The notes under the pieces were generated by a model. That model saw nothing but the letters and a program-made list of their open reading frames with translations. It had not been told where the DNA came from and searched no databases. Shown piece by piece: positions 57,301 to 64,000 of a stretch of DNA of 64,000 nt (position 1 is its first letter; each line of letters begins with the position of its first letter). The position numbers and the translations under genes are program-made. Source of the stretch: Herbidospora mongoliensis. Lineage in GTDB: Bacteria; Actinomycetota; Actinomycetes; Streptosporangiales; Streptosporangiaceae. The DNA lies in the NCBI RefSeq assembly GCF_001570545.1, contig NZ_BBXD01000012.1:213194-277193 (forward strand), given 5' to 3'.

Positions 57301-57565
57301 CGTAGGTCTTCGCGAGCTCGCCGCGGACGAGTGCGTCGCGCTCGGGATAGGTCTTCGCGTCGACCGGTGAGGTGACCCTGGCCGAGGTGGTCTTGATCGG
57401 GGCCGTCTCCATGGTCCGGCGCACACCGACCTCGGCGACGGTGCCGGCGTACATGATCAGCGCCACGAGCGACGTGGTGGCCAGCAGGATCGAGCCGAAC
57501 GCGGCGACGAGGAGGAGCGGCTGGCTGAGAGCGCGCCGCAGGACCAGCGGAATACGCCCCCGCAT
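54341..57565 (-). CDS. Giant FtsX-type ABC permease 1
   Basis: The 1074-residue protein has the same plan as permease 2: N-terminal membrane segment, about 240-residue extracytoplasmic part (with CSAC cysteine pair), FtsX helices (LLVLAAYALMLTARLL), a middle membrane block, a second long extracytoplasmic part and C-terminal FtsX helices. It heads the exporter operon; the promoter should lie upstream of 57565. A palindrome at 57678-57703 is a candidate operator. Confidence 0.9.
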   Translation of the reverse strand: MRGRIPLVLRRALSQPLLLVAAFGSILLATTSLVALIMYAGTVAEVGVRRTMETAPIKTTSARVTSPVDAKTYPERDALVRGELAKTYGDVPADVTLSIRSDSYAMPGQEKLEQPELTRFATYQNFDRHAHLVSGAWPTASPSGAVQVALSQPAAQTMNLATGATFTITGRLDSKPVDVLVSGIYQLNDPYSDRWNGDELLRRGSEIRNYTTFGPMMTAPETFVQRFATNVTATWFAVPDLRNLPREELRPFAESVAGLNNELKKECSACSANSNLPEMLGQLDQAALVARSTMLVPVLQLLVLAAYALMLTARLLADHRRMEVALLRSRGAGSLRLGLLAGAESLLVALPCAIVAPFLAPPVLTLIGSLPWLQATGVRLTPTPDLSTFLIAAGVAIACAVLLALPALRGARRTYIEEQSSRGRGDKQGIIQRAGGDLVLLVVAAIAVWQLQRYGAPVTSTSSGGLGIDPLIVTGPALALLCGGMLGLRLVPIVSGIAERWTSRRSSLAPALGAWQVSRRPLRYSGPVLLLTMAIAIGVVSIATAATWRGSQLDQARHIAAADLRVAGPVAGTELGSLGRAGTYAALPGVTRISPVYRGTIETGDDDAVFLAADAGRLDGLLHLRPDLTALTVPELAGELSSSRPDAASIEVPGEPAALKLGVRLTLDDPARSDGYTGLALRLVVRDSLGTRAEARTGLLTPDGRAHQLTADLKTLAGRAGTIAYPLTIEGVLLDVPIPPVGTPITVAVDAVTTDAGTALATPSWTVAQRGKQNLGKPAVTPGGFLTLKTDQPVAHPADVPVESEHFALAPSPAAPPTLPVAVTADLAAEAKLVIGKTTTMAIDGTPTPVTPIAFLDAMPGTEGDQPAVLADLETVQARDLAGAYSPHQATEWWLATDGPRAEAEMARHLEWDQTIVSRAALTTQLQDDPLASGLQGALILGFAAALVFAVLGFLVNAAVAARERATEFALLRALGVSFNQVFGLLAVEQTFIIGLSLLGGTALAVAVATLVVPHIVLTGQATAVTPGVLLDIPWGATTALLAAVALLLFAVVAGLARTLRRQGLGRALRIGED

Positions 57566-57677
57566 GAACCGACTCCTTCGTTTTTGCCGATGTGCGGCAC
57601 ACGATAGGGGAGTCGGAACCCTTGACGACGGGTCAGGTGAGACGGTGACCTAGCCGGTACGCTGCGGCGATGCCAAT

Positions 57678-57703
57678 GTGATATTAAAAACGTGACATAT
57701 CAC
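57678..57703. promoter_or_regulatory. AT-rich palindrome upstream of the exporter operon
   Basis: GTGATAT and ATATCAC are separated by 12 bases in an AT-rich island about 115 bases before the permease 1 start, rare in this GC-rich genome. It could be an operator or promoter element for the exporter. Protein unknown. Confidence 0.4.
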
Positions 57704-57735
57704 GGGTTGAATCGCGGCATCGGCCTCGGTAACGG

Positions 57736-57773
57736 CGGAAGCCGTGTCCCAAGGTTCTGGGACACGGCTTCCG
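57736..57773 (-). terminator. rpsT terminator hairpin
   Basis: A perfect 16-bp stem (CGGAAGCCGTGTCCCA and its complement) with a 6-base loop lies 22 bases past the rpsT stop codon. It is the longest perfect stem noticed in the window and should end the rpsT transcript. Confidence 0.8.
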
Positions 57774-57794
57774 GAAGCGTCGAGAACGCAGTGC

Positions 57795-58064
57795 CTAGCT
57801 GGCCGCGAGAGCGGCGGTGCGCTTGGCGATCGCCGACTTGCGGTTGGCGGCCTGGTTCTTGTGGATGACACCCTTGCTCACAGCCTTGTCGAGCTGACGG
57901 CTGGCCGCCAGCATCGCCGCGGTCGCCGCGGCGGCGTCGCCGGTCTCGGCGGCCTCACGGAACTTGCGGACGGCCGTCTTCAGGGACGACTTGACCGCCT
58001 TGTTACGCATCCGGGCCTTTTCGTTCTGCCGGTTACGCTTGATCTGGGACTTGATGTTCGCCAC
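57795..58064 (-). CDS. rpsT: 30S ribosomal protein S20
   Basis: The 89-residue basic protein [35 protein letters not shown] is bacterial S20, which binds 16S rRNA early in assembly. Normal length and sequence. It is monocistronic, with a terminator at 57736-57773. rpsT next to lepA and hemW is the conserved actinobacterial order. Confidence 0.97.
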   Translation of the reverse strand: MANIKSQIKRNRQNEKARMRNKAVKSSLKTAVRKFREAAETGDAAAATAAMLAASRQLDKAVSKGVIHKNQAANRKSAIAKRTAALAAS

Positions 58065-58156
58065 GAAGAAGCCTCAAAAATGAAGTCTGGGATGGTATGG
58101 GTCGCGCTGGCTCGATGAGAGGGCGTGCCATACGCAGTTCTCTAGGTTACCAGGCC

Positions 58157-59164
58157 TCAGTTCCCCGGGCGGACCCATGAGCTTTCGTACTCGCGCCAAT
58201 CCTGCTCCGTGGCGGCGAAGTCGACGTACAGGGCGAGGCCCGTGTCCTTGCGCGGAGTCTCGCTGATCACCAGCCGCATCCCCTCCGCGGCCATCTCCAC
58301 ACTCTCGGCGTAGTCGCTCACGCCGACCTTGTGATCATGGTACGCAGGGGCTCCCATCAGCACATTCGTCGATTCGGGGGCCAGTTCGAAGGCCATCCGG
58401 GCCTGCCGGGCGACCCAGCCGCCGTAGACGGTCTGGAGGGGCGTCCAGGAGTCGTAGGTCATGACCGCGATCTGGTCGACCAGGTCGGCCACCGTCTTGA
58501 AATACGACTCCGACCAGTATTTTCCGTGCCCGACCACGACGTTCCAGCCGGTCAGCGTCCCGGGGAAGGGCTCGATCTGGTGGCTGGAGACGGAGATGCG
58601 CGCGTTCGGGATGGCCACCCGCGTCTCCTCGAGCAGTTTCAGGTACGCGGCGTCGCCGTCCAGGACCGGCTCGAAGTTGTAGTGCACCCCGTCGTAGCCG
58701 AGAGCGACGATCTCCTTGGCGCCCGCGATGATGTTGGCCCGGGTGGCCGGGTCGTCGAGGTCGAGGAACCCCTCGTCGTCCTCGTTGACCGTCTGCCCCA
58801 GCCACGGCAGCACCCGCACGCCGGGCAGCTGGGTGCGTGCCCAGTTCAGGAAATCTCGTGATTTGGGGTGCAGATTCGGATCGAGCCGCCCGTCGGGGCC
58901 GTAGGGCCCGCTGTGCACGAACAGATCCCGCATGTGGGTCAGCCGGGGTTTGAGCTCTTCAAGATCCTTCTCTGTACGCCGCCCGTCCACCCACATGTGC
59001 CCCATCCACAACGCGTCGTTCCCCGAGGAACGCGCCGTGGCCGAGGGAGTGCCCAGGTAGTCGAGCCGCAGAACGGCCATACCGGTCACCGCGAGCACCA
59101 GCGGAACAGCCACGACGATCAATAAGCCGAGCAGCGCACGGCGGCGCGTGGTCGAGGCAAGCAT
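58157..59164 (-). CDS. GH18-like TIM-barrel membrane-anchored protein
   Basis: The 335-residue protein has an N-terminal membrane segment ([23 protein letters not shown]) and a barrel with the segment [11 protein letters not shown] at the position of the GH18 DGxDxDxE motif: the two middle Asp are replaced by His and Asn while the terminal Glu remains. MTYDSW and APAYHDHK fit further GH18-like strands. It may be a divergent glycosidase or a sugar-binding pseudo-enzyme at the outer membrane face. It diverges from lepA. Confidence 0.72.
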   Translation of the reverse strand: MLASTTRRRALLGLLIVVAVPLVLAVTGMAVLRLDYLGTPSATARSSGNDALWMGHMWVDGRRTEKDLEELKPRLTHMRDLFVHSGPYGPDGRLDPNLHPKSRDFLNWARTQLPGVRVLPWLGQTVNEDDEGFLDLDDPATRANIIAGAKEIVALGYDGVHYNFEPVLDGDAAYLKLLEETRVAIPNARISVSSHQIEPFPGTLTGWNVVVGHGKYWSESYFKTVADLVDQIAVMTYDSWTPLQTVYGGWVARQARMAFELAPESTNVLMGAPAYHDHKVGVSDYAESVEMAAEGMRLVISETPRKDTGLALYVDFAATEQDWREYESSWVRPGN

Positions 59165-59238
59165 GGGGACATGCCACCATGGAGGGTGGCTGCCCCGCCA
59201 GCCGACGACCGCCTCAAACCCTGCTGAAACGGACCTCG

Positions 59239-61068
59239 GTGCGCACTCAGACCGGCCAGACCGACCCCGCGTTGATTCGCAACTTCTGCATCATCGCGCA
59301 CATCGACCATGGCAAGTCAACGCTTGCCGACCGGATGTTGCAGATCACCGGTGTCGTCGACGACCGATCCATGCGCGCCCAATACCTCGACCGCATGGAC
59401 ATCGAGCGCGAGCGCGGCATCACCATCAAGTCGCAGGCGGTCCGGCTGCCGTGGAACGGCCACGTCCTCAACATGATCGACACGCCCGGCCACGTCGACT
59501 TCACCTATGAGGTGTCGCGGTCGCTGCAGGCGTGCGAGGGCGCGGTCCTGCTGGTCGACGCGGCCCAGGGCATCGAGGCCCAGACGCTGGCCAACCTCTA
59601 CCTGGCCATGAACAACGACCTCAACATCATCCCGGTCCTCAACAAGATCGACCTGCCGGCCGCCCAGCCGGAGAAATACGCCGAAGAGCTGGCCAACCTG
59701 ATCGGCTGCGAGCCGTCCGACGTGCTGCGCGTCTCCGGCAAGACCGGCATCGGCGTGAAGGAACTGCTCGACCACGTGGTCGACACGGTCCCCGCCCCCG
59801 TCGGCGACGCCAACGCCCCCGCGCGGGCGCTCATCTTCGACTCGGTCTACGACACCTACCGGGGTGTGGTCACCTACGTCCGGGTGATCGACGGTCACCT
59901 GTCCAAGCGCGAGCGCATCCTCATGATGTCGACCAAGGCCCACCACGAGACGCTGGAGATCGGGGTCATCAGCCCCGAGCCGCTCCCGTCCGAGCGTGGC
60001 CTCGGCGTCGGCGAGGTGGGCTACCTGATCACCGGTGTGAAGGACGTCCGCCAGTCGCGGGTCGGCGACACCGTCACCTCGGCGGTCAAGCCCGCCGAGA
60101 AGGCGCTCGAGGGCTACGCCCACCCGAGGCCGATGGTCTACTCGGGCCTCTACCCGATCGATGGCGACGAGTTCCCCGAGCTCCGCGAGGCCCTCGACAA
60201 GCTGCGCCTCAACGACGCCGCCCTGGTCTACGAGCCCGAGTCGTCGGCCGCGCTGGGCTTCGGCTTCCGCTGCGGCTTCCTCGGCCTGCTCCACATGGAG
60301 ATCGTGCGCGAGCGCCTGGAGCGCGAGTTCAACCTGGCCCTGATCTCGACCGCGCCCAACGTCATCTACCGCGTGATCATGGAAGACGGCACCAAGCACG
60401 TGGTGACCAACCCGTCGGAGTTCCCCGAGGGCAAGATCGCCGAGATCTACGAGCCGGTCGTCAAGGCGACCGTCCTCGCGCCCTCCGAATTCATCGGCGT
60501 CATCATGGAGCTCTGCCAGGGCCGCCGAGGCTCCCTCCAGGGCATGGACTATCTGAGCGAAGACCGCGTCGAGATCCGCTACACGCTCCCGCTCGGCGAG
60601 ATCATCTTCGACTTCTTCGACCAGCTGAAGTCGAAGACCCGTGGCTACGCCTCCCTCGACTACGAGCCCTCCGGCGAGCAGGACGCCGACCTGGTCAAGG
60701 TCGACATCCTCCTGCAGGGCGAGGCGGTCGACGCCTTCTCGGCGATCGTCCACCGCGAGAAGTCCTACGCCTACGGCGTCGACATGGCCAAGAAGCTCAA
60801 GGAACTGATCCCCCGCCAGCAGTTCGAGGTCCCGATCCAGGCGGCCATCGGCGCCCGCGTCATCGCGCGTGAGAACATCCGGGCGATCCGCAAAGACGTT
60901 CTGGCCAAGTGCTACGGCGGCGACATCTCCCGAAAGCGCAAGCTCCTCGAAAAGCAGAAAGAGGGCAAGAAGCGCATGAAGATGGTCGGCCGTGTGGAAG
61001 TCCCCCAGGAAGCTTTCGTGGCGGCGCTCAGCACCGACACGAGCGCCGTGGAAAAGGCCAAGAAGTAG
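59239..61068 (+). CDS. lepA: Elongation factor 4 (back-translocase) LepA
   Basis: The 609-residue GTPase has G1 [10 protein letters not shown]3 DTPGHVDF, G4 NKIDLP and the LepA-specific C-terminal domain with [25 protein letters not shown]. It acts on stalled or pre-initiation ribosomes. GTG 59239 is the likely start ([20 protein letters not shown]); ATG 59179 would add 20 residues without homology. The ribosome site is weak. Confidence 0.95.
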   Translation: MRTQTGQTDPALIRNFCIIAHIDHGKSTLADRMLQITGVVDDRSMRAQYLDRMDIERERGITIKSQAVRLPWNGHVLNMIDTPGHVDFTYEVSRSLQACEGAVLLVDAAQGIEAQTLANLYLAMNNDLNIIPVLNKIDLPAAQPEKYAEELANLIGCEPSDVLRVSGKTGIGVKELLDHVVDTVPAPVGDANAPARALIFDSVYDTYRGVVTYVRVIDGHLSKRERILMMSTKAHHETLEIGVISPEPLPSERGLGVGEVGYLITGVKDVRQSRVGDTVTSAVKPAEKALEGYAHPRPMVYSGLYPIDGDEFPELREALDKLRLNDAALVYEPESSAALGFGFRCGFLGLLHMEIVRERLEREFNLALISTAPNVIYRVIMEDGTKHVVTNPSEFPEGKIAEIYEPVVKATVLAPSEFIGVIMELCQGRRGSLQGMDYLSEDRVEIRYTLPLGEIIFDFFDQLKSKTRGYASLDYEPSGEQDADLVKVDILLQGEAVDAFSAIVHREKSYAYGVDMAKKLKELIPRQQFEVPIQAAIGARVIARENIRAIRKDVLAKCYGGDISRKRKLLEKQKEGKKRMKMVGRVEVPQEAFVAALSTDTSAVEKAKK

Positions 61069-61298
61069 CCTGCGACGACGGCTGACGCTCGGGGATGTGA
61101 CCTCTGAGAAGGGCGAACTCCCCGAGCCTGAACCGCTCGAAGTCCGGCATTCGCCGTTCATCGGGATGCTCGAAGCGGGCCGGATCGCTCCGAGGACATC
61201 CTCGAGTTCGAGTGTCGCCATCGGGAATTCGATCGCGACGCGGGAGATCTGCCCAGTAATGTCCCTCCTTCGCCCCCGCGACGAAGAGAGGCCGACCC

Positions 61299-62258
61299 AT
61301 GCCCGGAATCTGGGAACTCGCCGACCTGATCACCCCGATGGCCATCAGGACCGCCGCCCACCTGCGCCTCGCCGACCACCTCGCCAAGGCCCCGCGCGCC
61401 GCATCTGACCTGGCCGAACTCACCGCCACAGACGAAGACGCGCTGACCCGGCTCCTCGCGCATCTCGTGCACATCGGTGTCCTGGAGAGATCCGGCGACC
61501 GCTACCACCTGACCGACCTCGGCGATCCGCTGCGCGACGACCACCCCGACGGCTTCCGCGCCTTCGCCGACCCCGCATCCATGATCGGCCGGGGAGACCT
61601 GGCCCTCATCCACCTCCCGCACAGCGTCAAGACCGGCGAGGCCGCCTACCCCCGGCTCTACGGCGCGGACTTCTGGGCCGACGCCCGCGCTCAGGCCGCC
61701 GACTACGACCACCAGATGGGCCTGGACGTGTCGGCCGACGCCCCCGACATCGCCGACGCCTTCGACTGGGGCTCGCTGGGACACGTCGTCGACGTCGGAG
61801 GTGGGGACGGCACTCTTCTGGAGGTTCTCCTCGACCGGTTCCCCGAGCTCACCGGCCAGGTCTTCGACCAGCCCGCCACCGCTGCCACGGCGGCCCGGCG
61901 CCTGGAGAGATTCGGCCCCCGCGCCTCGGCGGTCGCGGGCTCCTTCTTCGAGAAGGTCCCGGCGAAGGCGGGTGGTTATCTGCTGACCGCGATCGTCCAC
62001 GACTGGGACGAACCGAAGTCCATCGCCATCCTCCGCACGGTCGCCGAGGCCGCCGGGCCGGGCGGGCGGGTGTTCGTCATCGAGAAGGTCACCGGCGACC
62101 AGGTCGGCACCCGGATGAACCTTCGCATCCTCGTTTACATGACGGGCAAGGAACGCGGCGTCACCGAACTCGCCGCACTGGGTACCACAGCGGGCCTCGA
62201 CCACGTCGCCACCCACGCCTCAGGCAGCATGTCCGTCGTCGAGTTCCGCGTGCCGTAA
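61299..62258 (+). CDS. SAM-dependent O-methyltransferase (family 2)
   Basis: The 319-residue protein has an N-terminal dimerisation winged helix (TPMAIRTAAHLRLADHLA, LLAHLVHIGVLER) and a Rossmann domain with SAM motif VVDVGGGDG and the catalytic region TAIVHDWDE, as in plant-type/antibiotic O-methyltransferases. The conserved acid-base HDWDE is intact. The substrate is likely a phenolic or polyketide hydroxyl. It ends near a bidirectional terminator at 62281. Confidence 0.9.
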   Translation: MPGIWELADLITPMAIRTAAHLRLADHLAKAPRAASDLAELTATDEDALTRLLAHLVHIGVLERSGDRYHLTDLGDPLRDDHPDGFRAFADPASMIGRGDLALIHLPHSVKTGEAAYPRLYGADFWADARAQAADYDHQMGLDVSADAPDIADAFDWGSLGHVVDVGGGDGTLLEVLLDRFPELTGQVFDQPATAATAARRLERFGPRASAVAGSFFEKVPAKAGGYLLTAIVHDWDEPKSIAILRTVAEAAGPGGRVFVIEKVTGDQVGTRMNLRILVYMTGKERGVTELAALGTTAGLDHVATHASGSMSVVEFRVP

Positions 62259-62280
62259 CCGCCGTACACGGGCAAAGGAA

Positions 62281-62314
62281 AGGGCCGGAGCGCGACCCAG
62301 TGCGCTCCGGCCCT
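62281..62314. terminator. Bidirectional terminator
   Basis: A perfect 13-bp stem AGGGCCGGAGCGC / GCGCTCCGGCCCT with an 8-base loop separates the methyltransferase and the convergent chitinase. Confidence 0.8.
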
Positions 62315-62324
62315 CGTCAGTGGG

Positions 62325-63587
62325 TCAGCGCAGCACCTTGTAGAGCGCGGTGGTCAGGGACGCCTTGTTGTCGTCCTGGTCGATCGACCACATCATCGAG
62401 CCGCCGAGGCCCTTCAGCCTGATGTAGGCCGCCTTCTCGACCAGCGAGATCGGGTCGTCGTAGGACCAGAACTCGTTGCCGTCGTAGAGCCACAGCGCGC
62501 CGGTCAGCAGGTCGCGGTGGCGCTTGCCGGGCTTGTTCACCAGGTCCTTGTAGTCTTCGGTGCCGGCGGCCCACTTGCCGGGGGCGGCGCCGGTGGCGGG
62601 CTTCCAGAGGCCGTTGCCGCCGGTCACGCCGGTCCAGCCCTGGCCGTAGGCGGGCACGCCGACGACGATCTTCTTCTTCGGGGCGCCGCGCGAGATGAAG
62701 TCACGCACCGTCTGGTCGACGCTGTACTTGACCGGGTTCGGGTCCTTGCGGTCGTTGAACAGGTTGCCGTTGTGGCCGGTCACGGGCTCCCACGGGCCGT
62801 GCAGGTCGTAGCCCTGGACGGTGGCGAAGTCGAGGTAGGAGAAGACCTTCTTGACCTCGAAGCCGGCGTCGATCTTCGCGGCGGCGGCGGGGAGGAAGGC
62901 GGTCAGCTCGTGCTTCTTGTTGTAGGCGTTCATCTGGCTGCGCAGCTCGGCCAGGAACAGGGTGAAGTTCTGCTTGTCCTCGGGGCGGATGATGTTGCCG
63001 ACCTCGCCGGAGGAACCGGGCCACTCCCAGTCGAGGTCGATGCCGTCGAAGACGCCGGCGCCCGCGCCGGGGGCGGCGCCGGGCAGGTTGCCCTTCAGCC
63101 ACAGGTCGATGCAAGAGGTGGCCAGCTTGGTGCGGGCCGCGGGGGTGAGGACGGCGTCCGAGAAGAACTTGGAGCCGGTCCAGCCGCCCAGCGAGATCAG
63201 GACCTTGAGGCCCGGGTGCTTGGCCTTCAGCTTCTTGAGCTGGTTGAGGTTGCCGGCGATGGCGCCGGTGCCGTCGTCGGCCACGCCGTCGACGCTCTGC
63301 TCGGCCGCGACCGGGCGCTGCCAGTCGGCCCACGGGTCGGCCGAGTAGCACTCGCTCTGCTGGTTGACGAAGCCGAAGGCGTAGTTGATGTGGGTGATCT
63401 TGGCGGCGGCTCCGCTGGTGTCCACGTCCTTGACGTGGTAATTGCGGCCGTAGATGCCCCACTGGATGAAGTAGGCCACCCGCTTGTATCCGGAAGAACC
63501 GGTGGAGGCCTGGGCCGGGGCGGGCGCGGCGGTGGCGACGAGGGCGGCCACCAGGGCTAACAGTAGGGGGGTGCGTAGTCTCGGCAC
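62325..63587 (-). CDS. Secreted GH18 chitinase
   Basis: The 420-residue protein has a signal peptide ending PAQA (residue 27), then a GH18 barrel with catalytic motif DGIDLDWEWP, ISLGGWTGS and the closing GGSMMWSIDQDD. No carbohydrate-binding module is present. It hydrolyses chitin extracellularly. A palindromic operator-like site at 63616-63636 lies 29 bases upstream of the start codon. Confidence 0.93.
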   Translation of the reverse strand: MPRLRTPLLLALVAALVATAAPAPAQASTGSSGYKRVAYFIQWGIYGRNYHVKDVDTSGAAAKITHINYAFGFVNQQSECYSADPWADWQRPVAAEQSVDGVADDGTGAIAGNLNQLKKLKAKHPGLKVLISLGGWTGSKFFSDAVLTPAARTKLATSCIDLWLKGNLPGAAPGAGAGVFDGIDLDWEWPGSSGEVGNIIRPEDKQNFTLFLAELRSQMNAYNKKHELTAFLPAAAAKIDAGFEVKKVFSYLDFATVQGYDLHGPWEPVTGHNGNLFNDRKDPNPVKYSVDQTVRDFISRGAPKKKIVVGVPAYGQGWTGVTGGNGLWKPATGAAPGKWAAGTEDYKDLVNKPGKRHRDLLTGALWLYDGNEFWSYDDPISLVEKAAYIRLKGLGGSMMWSIDQDDNKASLTTALYKVLR

Positions 63588-63615
63588 TGTTGTCTCCGCT
63601 GCTAGGAGGCACTTC

Positions 63616-63636
63616 TTATAGGAAAGTTTCCTGTAA
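63616..63636. promoter_or_regulatory. Palindromic operator-like site of the chitinase
   Basis: The 21-base inverted repeat TTATAGGAAA-G-TTTCCTGTAA has one mismatch pair and lies 29-49 bases upstream of the chitinase ATG. GGAAA/TTTCC palindromes of this form are seen before actinobacterial chitinase genes; the binding regulator is not identified here. Confidence 0.55.
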
Positions 63637-63707
63637 GTTTGCCGGGATCATAAAGCGGTCCCGGTGACCCCGTCAATGAACCTCCGGGCATCGGGCAGAC
63701 TGGGCGG

Positions 63708-64000
63708 GTGCCCTCCGTGTCGCTCGACGGCGAAACCGTCCCCACGTCAGGTGAGCTGCCGTCCGCGGCGCTCACCACGCTCGGCGTGCGCCCCTTCGGT
63801 TTCTATGTGCACGTCCCCTTCTGCGCGTCCCGCTGCGGCTACTGCGACTTCAACACCTACACGGCGTCGGAGCTAGGGTCGGGAGCCTCACAAAGCGCTT
63901 ACGCCGGCACCGTGATCGAGGAGATCCGGCTGGCCCGCCGGGTGCTGGGCGACGTCGATCTGCCGGTCTCGACGGTGTTCTTCGGCGGCGGCACCCCGAC
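63708..64000 (+). CDS. hemW: Heme chaperone/radical-SAM HemW, N-terminal part
   Basis: The frame starts at GTG 63708 and runs off the window end. VRPFGFYVHVPFCASRCGYCDFNTYT contains the radical-SAM CxxxCxxC cluster motif and the aromatic CGYCDF context of HemW (formerly annotated as oxygen-independent coproporphyrinogen oxidase). FFGGGTP at the end is the conserved next motif. Position after lepA is conserved in actinomycetes. Confidence 0.93.
   Translation, partial: MPSVSLDGETVPTSGELPSAALTTLGVRPFGFYVHVPFCASRCGYCDFNTYTASELGSGASQSAYAGTVIEEIRLARRVLGDVDLPVSTVFFGGGTP

Noticed and set aside
59317-61221. Long minus-strand frame opposite lepA
   Set aside because: Shadow of a highly conserved gene; composition is typical of antisense frames.

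Overview
The window is a 64 kb, very GC-rich actinobacterial chromosome segment. Gene order, protein sequences and GC-rich third codon positions suggest the order Streptosporangiales (a Nonomuraea/Streptosporangium/Sphaerisporangium-like genome). That placement is inference; no rRNA or tRNA is present to confirm it. Genes are dense on both strands, many with 1-4 base start/stop overlaps.

The backbone is a set of conserved actinobacterial housekeeping neighbourhoods: the end of rny (1-477), the gluABCD glutamate-type uptake system (5408-8569), miaB (11971-13449), an extradiol-dioxygenase-like gene, rnz and ogt (15058-17263), miaA-dapF (17861-19560), hflX (38347-39744), hutI-degV (40163-42211), comEA-comEC-holA (44187-49042), rpsT (57795-58064), lepA (59239-61068) and the start of hemW (63708 to the window end). 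Between these lie accessory blocks: a 19 kb block between dapF and hflX, about 2 kb between degV and comEA, and about 8.7 kb between holA and rpsT.

The dapF-hflX block holds a TPR protein, a secreted HNH nuclease, a probable glycolate/glyoxylate operon (malate synthase, GlcD, GlcE, GlcF, IclR regulator, DUF2277) and a duplicated module in which a berberine-bridge-type FAD oxidase faces a BTAD/AfsR-type regulator. The second regulator has collapsed to a remnant. Both regulator promoters carry short direct repeats with an 11-bp period, as known for SARP operators. The degV-comEA block contains what reads as a decayed type I-E CRISPR array without cas genes. The holA-rpsT block contains a four-gene FtsX/MacB-type ABC exporter with two giant permeases and a small HAD protein. 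A chitinase with a clear operator-like palindrome and a GH18-like protein with an altered catalytic motif lie near the right end.

No complete, obviously new defence or biosynthetic system is present. The most interesting items are the ghost CRISPR array (about 42330-42950), the duplicated oxidase/regulator module with its operators (31592-38262), the structured leader ahead of hutI (about 39840-40140), the second substrate-binding protein and S9 peptidase attached to the glutamate transporter, and the tandem MT0933-type antitoxin-like genes without a toxin.
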